Source of the DNA: Streptomyces sp. H27-C3
GTDB taxonomy: Bacteria; Actinomycetota; Actinomycetes; Streptomycetales; Streptomycetaceae
Length of the DNA stretch: 49,892 nt
Direction of reading: 5' to 3'
Assembly (NCBI RefSeq): GCF_030063415.1
Contig: NZ_JASITA010000015.1
Coordinates: 131,534 to 181,425 of the forward strand
In this document: positions 7,791 to 15,742 of the stretch, piece by piece
Layout of the letters: every line of letters starts with the position of its first letter
Position numbering within the stretch: the first letter of the stretch is position 1
Translations under genes and position numbers: made by a program
Notes under the pieces: generated by a model
Told to the model about the DNA's origin: nothing
The model's input: only the letters and a program-made list of their open reading frames with translations
Database searches by the model: none

Positions 7791-8384
7791 TCATACCCCC
7801 ACCCCTTCGTCGTCGCAGTCAGGCAGGGGGTAACGACCTCAACCGCGATTGACAGTGGGAGAAGGAGCGACGTCTGGGGCCTTCGAATCCAAGGCGGAGG
7901 AGGGAGTGATGGCGGAGCCATCGCGACTGACGACAACGCCGGAGGCGGAGGCCCCAGGCGCCGCGACGCCGCTGCCAATCGTGGGTGAGGTCGTAAGCCC
8001 CAGGCAGGGCGCGCCAGCACCCCCCGCTGTCCGAAGTGTTGAGCGTGAGTACCAGGACGCCCGACATGGCGGAGAGTGATCACGGCAGGGCGTCTCAATA
8101 ACCATCCCGTTCCCGGAGCAAGATCAAGAGCGGGCTGCGGAAGCCGCCCGAATCGCGGATTCACTGTCACAACTCGTTCTCACTCAAAAGTGGGTTGCGG
8201 CCCATTCTGGGAAATGTTTGTGACAGCATCCGGGGGCATGACGGACCCTCAAGCCGCACTCGTGTCCGACGCCGATGATGTCGAGCGCCACCCCCGCCCC
8301 CGCTGTCACGCATCGTAAAGTTCACCCTGTCGCTCGCGTTCCGGGGCGGTCGCCGGCACCTATCACACCGGCCGCTTCACGAAG
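7791..8384. other. 594-bp stretch without a convincing gene
   Basis: Several short frames exist (for example 7849-8079 on the plus strand, 7839-8105 on the minus strand), but none has a recognisable family or a good RBS, and codon use does not discriminate strongly. The stretch holds one separated inverted repeat (8164-8172 with 8218-8226), and the last 150 bp read like broken coding sequence in shifting frames. Probably scar tissue of the element. Confidence 0.5.
8164..8226. repeat. Separated 9-bp inverted repeat CTGTCACAA
   Basis: CTGTCACAA (8164-8172) is mirrored by TTGTGACAG (8218-8226) across a 45-bp spacer, about 160 bp upstream of the serine recombinase gene. It could be a recombinase or regulator site or the ends of a lost insertion; nothing in the sequence decides. 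Confidence 0.35.
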
Positions 8385-9207
8385 GTGCCCCGACTCGCGA
8401 AACTTCTGCGCGTGCCAACGCCCGCCGACCGCGGCCCCGGACAGCCGTGGCGGCCCGGCACCCCCGTCCCGGCACCGATCGACCCGCACACCCCGACCGT
8501 GGACATCCGCATCGGATACGCAAGGTGCTCCAGCCTCACCCAGGAACTACAGTCCCAGCTCGACGCGCTCGCCGCCAAGAACATTCCTCGGGACAAGATC
8601 TTCGCCGAGAAGATCAGCACCCGGGTACGGGTCCGTCCGCAGTTCGAAGCCGCACTCGCCGCCGCACGCGAGATCAAAGCCCACGCCCCGCACTGCCGGG
8701 TGATTTTCACGGTGAACGAGATGAAAAGGCTCGGACGGGATGCCCGCAGAGCTGACCGCGCTCGCTGACCACCTGACCGCCTACGGCCTGGTACTGGAGG
8801 TGCTCGCCGGGCCCCTGGCCGGGATCTACGACCCCACCGGACCCGGCCGCCCGCTGTTCGGCTTCTTCGCCGCGATGGCCGAGACCGAGCGCGAGAACAT
8901 CCGCGAGGCCACCCTCGAAGGACTCGATGCCGCCTCCCGCAAGGGCAACCACGGCGGCCGGCCCCCGGTCATCACCGACGACATGCTGCACACCGTGCTC
9001 CGCCGCCGCGCGAACGGCGAGACCATCGAGGACATCCAGCCCGACCTGCTGATCCCCACCGGCCGCCGCAAGGGCCACAACCCCAGTCTGTCGAGCATCT
9101 ACCGGGCGCTGGCCGAGCACGAAAAGACCCAGACGTACCCGGAAGCCGTCGCAACGGCACACGCCGACTTCGCCGCCCTCCAGCAGCGCGACCGCAGCCC
9201 CAAGTAG
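8385..9207 (+). pseudogene. Serine recombinase (resolvase), frameshifted
   Basis: The first frame (8385 to about 8742) gives an N-terminal Pro-rich leader and the resolvase catalytic start IRIGYARCSSLTQELQSQLD, with the nucleophilic Ser after GYARC. It continues to VNEMKRLGRDA, then goes out of frame. The next frame continues PAELTALADHLTAYGLVLEV, FGFFAAMAETERENIRE and a C-terminal helix-turn-helix-like region to 9207. One extra C in CCC at 8743-8745 explains the shift; removing it restores DAAELTALADHL and a protein of about 273 residues. Likely the element's or a transposon's resolvase, inactive unless the extra base is a sequencing error in a C-run. Confidence 0.8.
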
Positions 9208-9259
9208 TTACTCAGTGCTACACGTCACCTGGCGGTAGCTATGCGAGAACAGGGCCGCT

Positions 9260-9634
9260 TCAGGCGGTTTTCAGCGGCAGTGCGCCAGGGGCGGACAGGG
9301 CGTCCGCTGCGCTCGCGTGGACGGGCAGGAGGGTATCGAGGCCGGTCAGACGCAGCACCTGGTCCAGGGATACGGGCAGAGCGGCCAGCGCCAGAGAGCC
9401 GTCGGCTGCTTGGGTGCGGTGCCACAGGTTGATGAAGGTGTTCAGGCCGGAGGAGTCGCAGAAGGCGACCTGTGACAGGTCGAGGACCAGGTGCGGATGG
9501 CCTTGCTCGATCAGGGCCAGGCAACGGGTGTGCAGCGCGGGGGCGTTGTGGAAGTCGATCCCGCCGGTGACGGCGACCACGGTGGCCGTGCCGTGATGGT
9601 GGTGCGAGAGGGCCAGGCCAGAGGTGTCGCTCAC
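9260..9634 (-). CDS. STAS-domain anti-sigma factor antagonist
   Basis: A 124-residue single STAS domain (about residues 12-108) of the RsbV/SpoIIAA/BldG class. The phospho-acceptor serine lies in the loop LSQVAFCDSSGLNTFI. Such proteins bind an anti-sigma kinase when dephosphorylated and release the sigma factor. The GTG start overlaps the stop of the PP2C phosphatase gene by 4 nt (GTGA), so translation is coupled and the phosphatase is probably the enzyme that dephosphorylates it. No RsbW-like kinase is encoded nearby, so the kinase partner must be elsewhere. The His-rich N-terminus (HHHH) is unusual but short. Confidence 0.9.
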   Translation of the reverse strand: MSDTSGLALSHHHHGTATVVAVTGGIDFHNAPALHTRCLALIEQGHPHLVLDLSQVAFCDSSGLNTFINLWHRTQAADGSLALAALPVSLDQVLRLTGLDTLLPVHASAADALSAPGALPLKTA

Positions 9635-11118
9635 GGGGCTTCAGGGCTCCTGCCTGCGGACTCGGACGCCGCGGCACCGGGTGCTGCGGTGGTGTGGGCG
9701 GTGGCGCTGGCACCGTGCGGCACCGTGGGGCGGGTGGGCACGCTCAGCGCGAGCAGCGCCACATCGTCGCCGGGTCCCTCGGGCAGTGCGTCCAGGAGGG
9801 CGGCGGTGTCCTTGACCAGGGCGGCGGCGGACATCGGTGTGGGGCGCTGGGCGAGGAAGGCGGTCAGGCCGACGTCGCCGAGCATGCCGCCGCCTCGGGT
9901 GCGGGCTTCGGTCAGCCCGTCGGTGTACAGCAGCAGCGCCTCGCCGGGAGCCAGACGCACGGTGGTGGTGGCGAAACGGGCCTGGGCGAAGGCCCCGATG
10001 AGCATGCCGCCCTTGGGACGCACCGCATCCACCCGGACCCTGTCCACCTGCTCGCCGGGGATCAGATGGTAGGTCGGGGGGTGGCCGCCGGTGGCCACCG
10101 TGACCGTGAAGCCGGCTCCCTGTTCCTCGGGGACCAGGACGCCGAACACCGCGGTGCAGAACCGGCTGCCGATGGAGGGGTCCATCAGCAGGGCGGTGTT
10201 CAAGGTGGTCAGGACCGCTTCGGGGTCGGGGTCGATATGGGCGGCCGCGCGCAGCGTGTAGCGGGTCAGGGAGGTCACGGCGGCGGCTTCGGCGCCCTTG
10301 CCGCACACATCGCCGAGGAAGAACGCCCACCGCTCCGAACCGAGCGGGAAGACGTCGTAGAAGTCTCCGCCCACGTCCTGGGCGGAAGCGGTGTGGTAGT
10401 GGGCGGCCAGTTCCAGCCCGGGGACCGGCGGCAGGGCCGGCGGCAGCAGGGTGCGCTGGAGGGTGGCGGCGAAAGCGGCGATGGCGCTCTTGTCCCGCTC
10501 AGCCTGCTCACGCGCCACACGTTCACTCTCGGCCCGCTGGTGCTCGGCCTCCCGCTGGGCCTGCTCGGCCCGCACCGTGCCCAGCGCGGACAGCCGCAGT
10601 TCCAGCTCGTCCATCACGATCGCGGCCAGGTCCACCAGCGTCGCAGTGTCCGCGGCGGTGACCAGCCGCGGGCGGGTGTCCAGGACGTTCACAGTACCCA
10701 GCCGGTGCCCATCATCCGTGATGATCGGGGCCGCGGCGTAGAAGCGCACGCCCATGAGCCCGGCCACCAGCGGATTGGAGCAGGCCACCGGGTCTGCGAG
10801 AGCATCCGAGATCACCAAGGCGTCATCGCTCAGGACCGCCGAGGCACACAGACCCGGATCCCGGCCGATCTCGCTGACCCCCTCCAGACCGTGCGCGGCC
10901 TTGAACCAGATCCGGTCACTGTCCACGATCGTCACCGACGCCACCGGCACATCCAGCAACCGCGCCGCCATCGCCGCGACGCGGTCGAACGCCCCGTCCG
11001 GCGGAGTATCAAGAATGTCGTAACGGCGCACCGCCGCGATCCGCCCCACCTCATCCGAGGTTATGAGTGACGGCCGCACCCGCTCAGGTTCCCGGGACGC
11101 CGAAGCCTGCTGCGCCAT
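9631..11118 (-). CDS. GAF-PP2C (SpoIIE/RsbU-type) phosphatase
   Basis: A 495-residue cytoplasmic sensor phosphatase. A GAF domain spans about residues 35-180 (DRVAAMAARLLDVPVA, IVDSDRIWFKAAHG, DPGLCASAVLSD), followed by a charged coiled coil of Arg/Glu/Gln (about 180-215) and a PPM-type catalytic domain (about 230-460). Metal-binding aspartates are visible in DVGGDFYDVF, LGDVCGKG, YTDGLTEA and PGDDVALL. The usual partner is a phosphorylated STAS protein, and one is encoded immediately downstream with a 4-nt overlap. The GAF domain should sense a small ligand or redox state. The C-terminal 30 residues are Ala/Pro/Thr-rich and probably disordered. The pair is cargo of the tRNA-Leu element. Confidence 0.92.
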   Translation of the reverse strand: MAQQASASREPERVRPSLITSDEVGRIAAVRRYDILDTPPDGAFDRVAAMAARLLDVPVASVTIVDSDRIWFKAAHGLEGVSEIGRDPGLCASAVLSDDALVISDALADPVACSNPLVAGLMGVRFYAAAPIITDDGHRLGTVNVLDTRPRLVTAADTATLVDLAAIVMDELELRLSALGTVRAEQAQREAEHQRAESERVAREQAERDKSAIAAFAATLQRTLLPPALPPVPGLELAAHYHTASAQDVGGDFYDVFPLGSERWAFFLGDVCGKGAEAAAVTSLTRYTLRAAAHIDPDPEAVLTTLNTALLMDPSIGSRFCTAVFGVLVPEEQGAGFTVTVATGGHPPTYHLIPGEQVDRVRVDAVRPKGGMLIGAFAQARFATTTVRLAPGEALLLYTDGLTEARTRGGGMLGDVGLTAFLAQRPTPMSAAALVKDTAALLDALPEGPGDDVALLALSVPTRPTVPHGASATAHTTAAPGAAASESAGRSPEAP

Positions 11119-11306
11119 GACCCCGCCTTCCCTCTACGAGGCCGCGGTTCCTTGGCGGCCCGGCCTGACCGCGCAACCCTATCCGAGGCCCCTCGGCCCC
11201 TCCAGAACAGCCCACGTCAAGGCCGATGTGCGGCTGAGGCCAGCGATGGGAGCCCCCTCGCACAACCAAGACCCAAGATCATCCCGTTGCGTGTTTTGGA
11301 GCCTGC

Positions 11307-11636
11307 TTGAACGGTACGGGCTTACCTCGGCGCTACCCCAGTTACGGGGCCGCACACCGCAAGGTGATGCCGTCGGTCGAGCACCGCTCGCACCAGGGAC
11401 TCAACAACCAGGCGGAGAACTCCCACCAGCCAACGAGACAACGCGAACGCGCCATGAAGGGTTTCCGCTCCGTCGGCGGAGCTCAGCGGTGCCTGGGAGC
11501 CTTCAGCCGGATCTCCCCGCACTTCCGACCCCGCCGCCACCTCCTCGCGGCACCCCACTACCGCACCGAGACGAGGACCCGCTTCACCACCTGGCAGCAG
11601 ATCACCACGCTCAGTGGCCCGCCCGCCGCGGCCTGA
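11307..11636 (+). pseudogene. IS6-family transposase, C-terminal remnant
   Basis: The frame reads SYGAAHRKVMPSVEHRSHQG, then LNNQAENSHQPTRQRERAMK and ISPHFRPRRHLL, the conserved C-terminal end of actinobacterial IS6-family DDE transposases including the catalytic Glu (in QAENSHQ). The N-terminal two thirds with both catalytic Asp residues are absent, so it is inactive. It lies between the PP2C gene and the right end of the element. Confidence 0.75.
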
Positions 11637-11696
11637 ACACCGGCCACCATCCGGGGCCAACACATCCCGATCCGGAGAACGCCCCAGAGGCTCCAC

Positions 11697-11939
11697 TCAA
11701 CCTGACAATGCCCTCAGGGAAGCCGGCGCCCCATCCTCGCCGACCGCCGATTGTGTTCCTTGGTATCCCACCAGCTCCTCCAACAGGGCGCGCACCAGGT
11801 GTACGAGCTGGTGGAGCAGCTCGGGATCGGGGGCCTGCGAGGCGAACACATCCACAAAGGACTTATCGGTCCACGGCAGCGTGAACATCCAGCGCTCATC
11901 CTGGTGGCCTTGACGCACCGCAGCGAGCGAGTACGTCAA
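11697..11939 (-). CDS. Small hypothetical protein
   Basis: An 80-residue frame starting at TTG (11939) with a plausible protein composition: a Trp-containing N-terminal part (DERWMFTLPWTDKSFVDVF) and a Leu-rich helical part (ELLHQLVHLVRALLEELVG). Its TTGA start overlaps the stop of the preceding small frame, which would give coupled translation. No family recognised; it may be a remnant of a larger gene of the element. Confidence 0.35.
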   Translation of the reverse strand: MTYSLAAVRQGHQDERWMFTLPWTDKSFVDVFASQAPDPELLHQLVHLVRALLEELVGYQGTQSAVGEDGAPASLRALSG

Positions 11940-12064
11940 GGTCGCGCTGCGGTCCGGTGATGGGCGACTGACAGATCAGAGATGTCGAACGTAATTTGCC
12001 CGTCACCCGTGGTGTACGAATGACCCAGCGCACGCTCGGCCGGTGTGGGTGCCGGTGTCGGCAT
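11936..12064 (-). CDS. Very small hypothetical protein
   Basis: A 42-residue frame (MPTPAPTPAERALGHS, then GQITFDISDLSVAHHRT) starting at ATG 12064. It is the first of two overlapping small frames at the right end of the element. A purine-rich stretch (GGGCAGGGGG) upstream may serve as RBS. No family recognised. Confidence 0.3.
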   Translation of the reverse strand: MPTPAPTPAERALGHSYTTGDGQITFDISDLSVAHHRTAARP

Positions 12065-12119
12065 GCACACCCCCTGCCCTTTTCCCGTTATAGACCAGGC
12101 ACTCACCCTCTTGCGCCGG

Positions 12120-12191
12120 GTTGGTCGCGTGGCCAACGCATGACCAACAGCGGTCCGAAGCAGGCAGAAACAGCAGGTGAGCATGACCAAC
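12120..12191. promoter_or_regulatory. Candidate integrase arm-type sites, right
   Basis: Variants of the left-end 9-mer GTGACCAAC recur here: GTGGCCAAC (12129-12137), ATGACCAAC (12140-12148 and 12183-12191), and an inverted GCGACCAAC at 12120-12128. They lie 80-150 bp inside the right att copy, mirroring the pair at the left end. Confidence 0.45.
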
Positions 12192-12268
12192 ACTCCCGCC
12201 CCGAACAGGGCCGAAGAGGGCATGTTTCCGCAGGTCAGCTAACTAATGAGCTGGTGCCCGAGTGGACA

Positions 12269-12330
12269 GTTCAAGTCCCCCCCTCGGACACCAGCAGGAA
12301 CCCCAGTTGATCTGGGGTTTTTTGCGTTTC
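12269..12330 (+). repeat. Right attachment-site copy of the tRNA-Leu element
   Basis: A 62-bp copy of 5488-5548 (tRNA 3' end, CCA and terminator) with one extra C in the C-run (seven versus six). The sequence to its left is not tRNA, so this is a displaced 3' end and not a second tRNA gene. Confidence 0.85.
12299..12323 (+). terminator. tRNA-Leu terminator (right copy)
   Basis: The same AACCCCAG/CTGGGGTT hairpin and T-run as at 5517-5541. It now stands alone downstream of the element and upstream of a convergent MBL gene, and would stop transcripts leaving the element. Confidence 0.85.
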
Positions 12331-12371
12331 CGGGACCGTGTGCGGGGCCGGCCGGACTACTCCGGGCCGTG

Positions 12372-13001
12372 TCAGTGGCCCCTGGTGATCCATTCCTGGA
12401 GGTGCGGGGCCTCCGCGCCGATTGTGGTGGGGTCGCCGTGGCCGGTACGGACCTCGGTGTCCGGCGGCAGGGTCAGCAGCCGGTCCCTGATCGAGTCGAC
12501 GATCGTCGGGAAGTGCGAGAAGGAGCGTCCGGTGGCGCCGGGGCCGCCCTGGAAGAGGGTGTCGCCGGTGAACACCGTGGACAGCTCCGGCGCGTACAGA
12601 CAGACGGCGCCCGGCGCGTGGCCGGGGGTGTGCAGGACCGTGAGGGCGATTCCGGCGACCGTGATGCTCTGGCCGTCGGTGAGTTCGCCGTCGGGGGCGC
12701 GCTCCGGGTAGGTCTGCTTCCACAGCGGGAGGTCGTCGCCGTGCAGCAGGATCGGGGCGCCGGTGGCCGTGGCGAGGGCCGGGGCGGCGTCGATGTGGTC
12801 GTTGTGGGCGTGCGTGCAGATGATGGCGCGCAGCGTACGTCCGCCGAGTGCGGCCGCGATGGCGTCCGCGTCGTGGGCGGCGTCGATGACGACGGCCTCA
12901 ATGTCATCACCGATGATCCACACATTGTTGTCGACGTCCCAGGTGCCGCCGTCGAGCGAGAAGGTGCCGGAGGTGACCAGGTGGTCGATGCGGGCGCTCA
13001 T
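12372..13001 (-). CDS. MBL-fold hydrolase of the mycothiol pathway
   Basis: A 209-residue metallo-beta-lactamase-fold hydrolase of glyoxalase II type. Metal ligands: THAHNDHID (residue about 65), HTPGHAPG (about 125), VFTGDTLF (about 145) and RTGHGDPT (about 190). It follows the S-(hydroxymethyl)mycothiol dehydrogenase gene with a 1-nt overlap, which implies coupled expression. In actinobacteria this pairing is constant, and the hydrolase is thought to split the S-formylmycothiol product into formate and mycothiol. The exact substrate is inferred from context. Confidence 0.88.
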   Translation of the reverse strand: MSARIDHLVTSGTFSLDGGTWDVDNNVWIIGDDIEAVVIDAAHDADAIAAALGGRTLRAIICTHAHNDHIDAAPALATATGAPILLHGDDLPLWKQTYPERAPDGELTDGQSITVAGIALTVLHTPGHAPGAVCLYAPELSTVFTGDTLFQGGPGATGRSFSHFPTIVDSIRDRLLTLPPDTEVRTGHGDPTTIGAEAPHLQEWITRGH

Positions 13002-14086
13002 CAGAAGACCACCACCGAGCGCAGGACGTCGCCTTCGTGCATGCGCTCGAAGGCCTTCTCCACGTCGCCGAGTGCGATGGTCTCGGTGACGAAGGCGCCG
13101 AGATCGATCCGGCCCTGCTGGTGCAGGTCGATGAGCATCGGGAAGTCGCGCGACGGCAGACAGTCGCCGTACCAGGAGGACTTGAGCGCGCCGCCGCGGC
13201 CGAAGAAGTCGAGGAGCGGGAGCTCCAGCTTCATCTCCGGGGTGGGGACGCCGACCAGGACGACCGTGCCGGCCAGGTCGCGGGCGTAGAAGGCCTGCTT
13301 GTACGTCTCGGGGTGGCCCACCGCCTCGATGACGACGTCGGCGCCGAAGCCGCCGGTCAGCTCGCGGATGGCCTCGACGGCTTCCGTGGAGCGGGAGTTG
13401 ACGGTGTGGGTGGCGCCCATCGTGCGGGCGGTCTCCAGCTTACGGTCGTCGATGTCGACGGCGATGATTTTGGCCGCGCCCGCGAGCTTGGCGCCCACGA
13501 TCGCCGCGTCGCCGACGCCGCCGCAGCCGATGACGGCGACGGAGTCGCCGCGGCCGACCTGGCCGGTGTTGATGGCGGCGCCGATGCCCGCCATGACGCC
13601 GCAGCCGAGCAGGCCTGCGACAGCGGGTGATACGGCGGGGTCGACCTTGGTGCACTGGCCGGCCGCGACCAGGGTCTTCTCGGCGAAGGCGCCGATGCCG
13701 AGGGCCGGGGACAGCTCGGTGCCGTCGAGGAGGGTCATCTTCTGCTTCGCGTTGTGGGTGTCGAAGCAGTACTGGGGGCGGCCGCGCAGGCAGGCCCGGC
13801 ACTGGCCGCACACCGCACGCCAGTTGAGGATGACGAAGTCGCCGGGGGCGACGTCGGTGACGCCGTCACCGACGGACTCGACGATGCCCGCCGCCTCGTG
13901 GCCGAGGAGGAAGGGGAAGTCGTCGTTGATGCCACCCTGCTTGTAGTGCAGGTCGGTGTGACAGACCCCGCACGCCTGGATCTTCACGACGGCCTCGCCG
14001 GGTCCCGGGTCCGGGACGAGGATGGTCTCCACCCGTACCGGCTGCTTCTTTCCGGGAGCGACTACCCCTTGGACCTGCTGCGTCAT
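13001..14086 (-). CDS. S-(hydroxymethyl)mycothiol dehydrogenase
   Basis: A 361-residue zinc-dependent medium-chain alcohol dehydrogenase. Catalytic zinc site: CGVCHTD (residue about 40) and LLGHEAAG (about 62). Structural zinc cysteines: CGQCRACLRG and QYC (about 92-105). NAD-binding motif: VIGCGGVGD (about 185). It oxidises the adduct of formaldehyde and mycothiol, the actinobacterial counterpart of glutathione-dependent formaldehyde dehydrogenase; the same enzyme can reduce S-nitrosomycothiol. Length and motifs are those of an intact enzyme. Operon with the MBL hydrolase downstream. Confidence 0.93.
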   Translation of the reverse strand: MTQQVQGVVAPGKKQPVRVETILVPDPGPGEAVVKIQACGVCHTDLHYKQGGINDDFPFLLGHEAAGIVESVGDGVTDVAPGDFVILNWRAVCGQCRACLRGRPQYCFDTHNAKQKMTLLDGTELSPALGIGAFAEKTLVAAGQCTKVDPAVSPAVAGLLGCGVMAGIGAAINTGQVGRGDSVAVIGCGGVGDAAIVGAKLAGAAKIIAVDIDDRKLETARTMGATHTVNSRSTEAVEAIRELTGGFGADVVIEAVGHPETYKQAFYARDLAGTVVLVGVPTPEMKLELPLLDFFGRGGALKSSWYGDCLPSRDFPMLIDLHQQGRIDLGAFVTETIALGDVEKAFERMHEGDVLRSVVVF

Positions 14087-14168
14087 ACCTGAACTTCCTT
14101 CCTAGCGTGTCGGGTACGCCCCCGTTTTCCGCACCGTACCCGCTGCCCGGCGTCCGCGGAGCGGTGGA

Positions 14169-15633
14169 CTACAGACCGGCGTCGTAGACCTGCTGTCCGC
14201 CCACGAACGTACGGGCGACGCGGGTCGCGGCGATCTCCTCGGGCGGAGCCGCGTACGGGTCGCGGTCCAGCACCATCAGGTCGGCGAGGGCACCGGCGCG
14301 GACGCTGCCGGTGTAGTCGAGGTGATTCACCTGGGCGGAGCCCGCGGTGTACGCGGCGAAGGCGGCAGTCAGGCCGATGCGCTGGTCGGGGAGGAAGACC
14401 GGTCCGCTGTCGCCGGGCCCGACCCGGTTGACCGCGGTGTGGATGCCGTGCAGCGGGTCGGGACTGCTGACCGGCCAGTCGCTGCCCGCCGCGATGGTGG
14501 CGCCGGAGCGCAGCAGCGCCCCGAACGGGTACTGCCACCCTGCCCGTTCCGTTCCGAGGAAGGGGATGGTCAGTTCGTCCATCTGCGGTTCGTGCGCGGC
14601 CCACAGGGGCTGGATGTTGGCGGTGGCGCCGAGTTCCCGGAAGCGGCCGATGTCGTCGGGGTGGACGACCTGGACGTGGGCGAGGTGCGGGCGGGTGTCG
14701 CGCCAGCCGTTCGCGGTGCGGGCCGCCCCGACGGCGTCCAGGGCCTCGCGCACGGCGCGGTCGCCCAGCGCGTGGAAGTGGGCCTGGAAGCCGAGGGCGT
14801 CCAGCTCGGTGACGTACCGGCGCAGGTCGGCGGGGGCGATGAAGCTGGTGCCGCGGTTGGCGGTGGCGCAGCCGCAGCCGTCCAGGTAGGGGGCGAGGAG
14901 GGCCGCGGTGCCGGTCTCGGCGACCCCGTCGACCATCAGCTTGACCGATCCGGCGCGGAACCGGCCGAGGCTCGACTCGGCTCGGCGTGCGACGAGTTCG
15001 GGTATCTGCTCGGCGCCGCGCTCGCGGTCCCACCACAGGGCTCCGGCGACGCGGGCGGTCAGCGAGCCGTCGCGGGCCGCCGTCAGATAGGCGTCGAAGG
15101 GGTCCCCCATCGCGCCGAAGGTGCCGACGATGGCGTCCTGCCAGGCGGTGATGCCGAAGGAATGGAGGAGCCGCTGGGCGCGCAGCAGGGCGGCGAGCCG
15201 CTCGGCCGGGGTGGACGGCGGGGTGAGCCGGGCGATCAGGTCCATGGCGCCCTCCTGGAGGAGACCGGTGGGCTCGCCGTGCGTGTCCCGCTCGATGCGG
15301 CCGTCGGCCGGGTCGGGGGTGTCGCGGTCGATGCCGGCCAGGCGCAGGGCAAGGCTGTTGGCCCAGGCTCCGTGGTGGTCGCGGTTGGGCAGATAGACGG
15401 GCCGGTCGGGGACGACCGCGTCGAGCAGGTCCTGGGTGGGGCTGCCCCCGGCGAACGCCTCCATGGACCAGCCGCCGCCGGTGATCCACTCCGCCTCGGG
15501 GCGGGCTTCGGCGTACGCCCGTACGGCGGCGACGCTTTCGGGGGCGGTCAGGATGCCCGTCAGGTCGCACTGCGCCAGCTCCAGGCCGGCCGAGACCGGG
15601 TGGACGTGGGCGTCCTTGAGCCGGGAGTACGCG
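14169..15633 (-). pseudogene. Amidohydrolase (YtcJ-like), N-terminus lost
   Basis: The frame from about 15614 down to 14169 gives a nearly complete YtcJ-type metal-dependent amidohydrolase. It has the first metal motif DAHVHPVSAG, ITGGGWSM, the AHFHALGDRAV and LAHVQVVHPDD ligand blocks, GSDWPVSSPDPL, and the usual C-terminal beta-sandwich (ALADLMVLDRDPY). The family normally has about 65 more residues before DAHVHP, ending VLPGF. Here RVLP occurs only in a neighbouring frame (about 15622-15633), two bases out of phase, and nothing recognisable precedes it. So the gene lost its start and N-terminal strands, next to a hairpin and a MITE-like repeat. A residual internal ATG at 15464 would give a protein lacking the first metal motif. 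Confidence 0.75.
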
Positions 15634-15692
15634 CATGATGCTGGCGGCGGCCGCGGCGCGGTTGCGGCGAGTCCATGCGGAGGAGAGTGGGT

Positions 15693-15733
15693 GATCGCCG
15701 GGCGGGCCGAGTGACGCGGCCCGCCCGGCGATC
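15693..15733. terminator. Perfect 16-bp hairpin
   Basis: GATCGCCGGGCGGGCC (15693-15708) pairs perfectly with 15718-15733 across a 9-nt loop. There is no T-run. It lies upstream of the truncated amidohydrolase and downstream of the permease gene, where it could end the permease transcript. Confidence 0.5.
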
Positions 15734-15742
15734 GGAGAACGC

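Larger units (their letters stand above)
5512..12268. mobile_element. Degraded integrative element in tRNA-Leu
   Basis: About 6.8 kb lie between the two att copies. The content is typical of a decayed actinomycete integrative element. There is an integrase C-terminus next to the tRNA, transposase fragments (IS701-like at 5843-6425, IS6-like at 11307-11636) and a frameshifted serine recombinase. Intact-looking cargo is an ECF41 sigma factor, a small membrane protein, and a STAS/PP2C pair. No replication or conjugation gene (RepSA, TraB-type FtsK) is recognisable, so it can no longer move by itself. The boundaries are well supported; integration followed by IS-driven deletion is inferred. Confidence 0.8.

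Noticed and set aside
7849..8079. Small gene in the gap after the sigma factor
   Set aside because: Weak RBS, competing frames on the other strand with equal quality, no family match; kept only as part of an unexplained stretch.
8165..8225. ECF41-type promoters (TGTCACA) recognised by the element's sigma factor
   Set aside because: TGTCACA occurs on both strands of the inverted repeat, but at 16-nt spacing there is AAGT or GGCC instead of the CGTC -10 element.
11697..12064. Toxin-antitoxin module
   Set aside because: Two small overlapping frames fit the layout, but neither shows any toxin or antitoxin motif and both may be remnants.
12246..12295. Apparent second tRNA-Leu
   Set aside because: Only the T-arm 3' part and acceptor 3' strand are present; there is no 5' acceptor strand, D-arm or anticodon arm. 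It is the right att copy.
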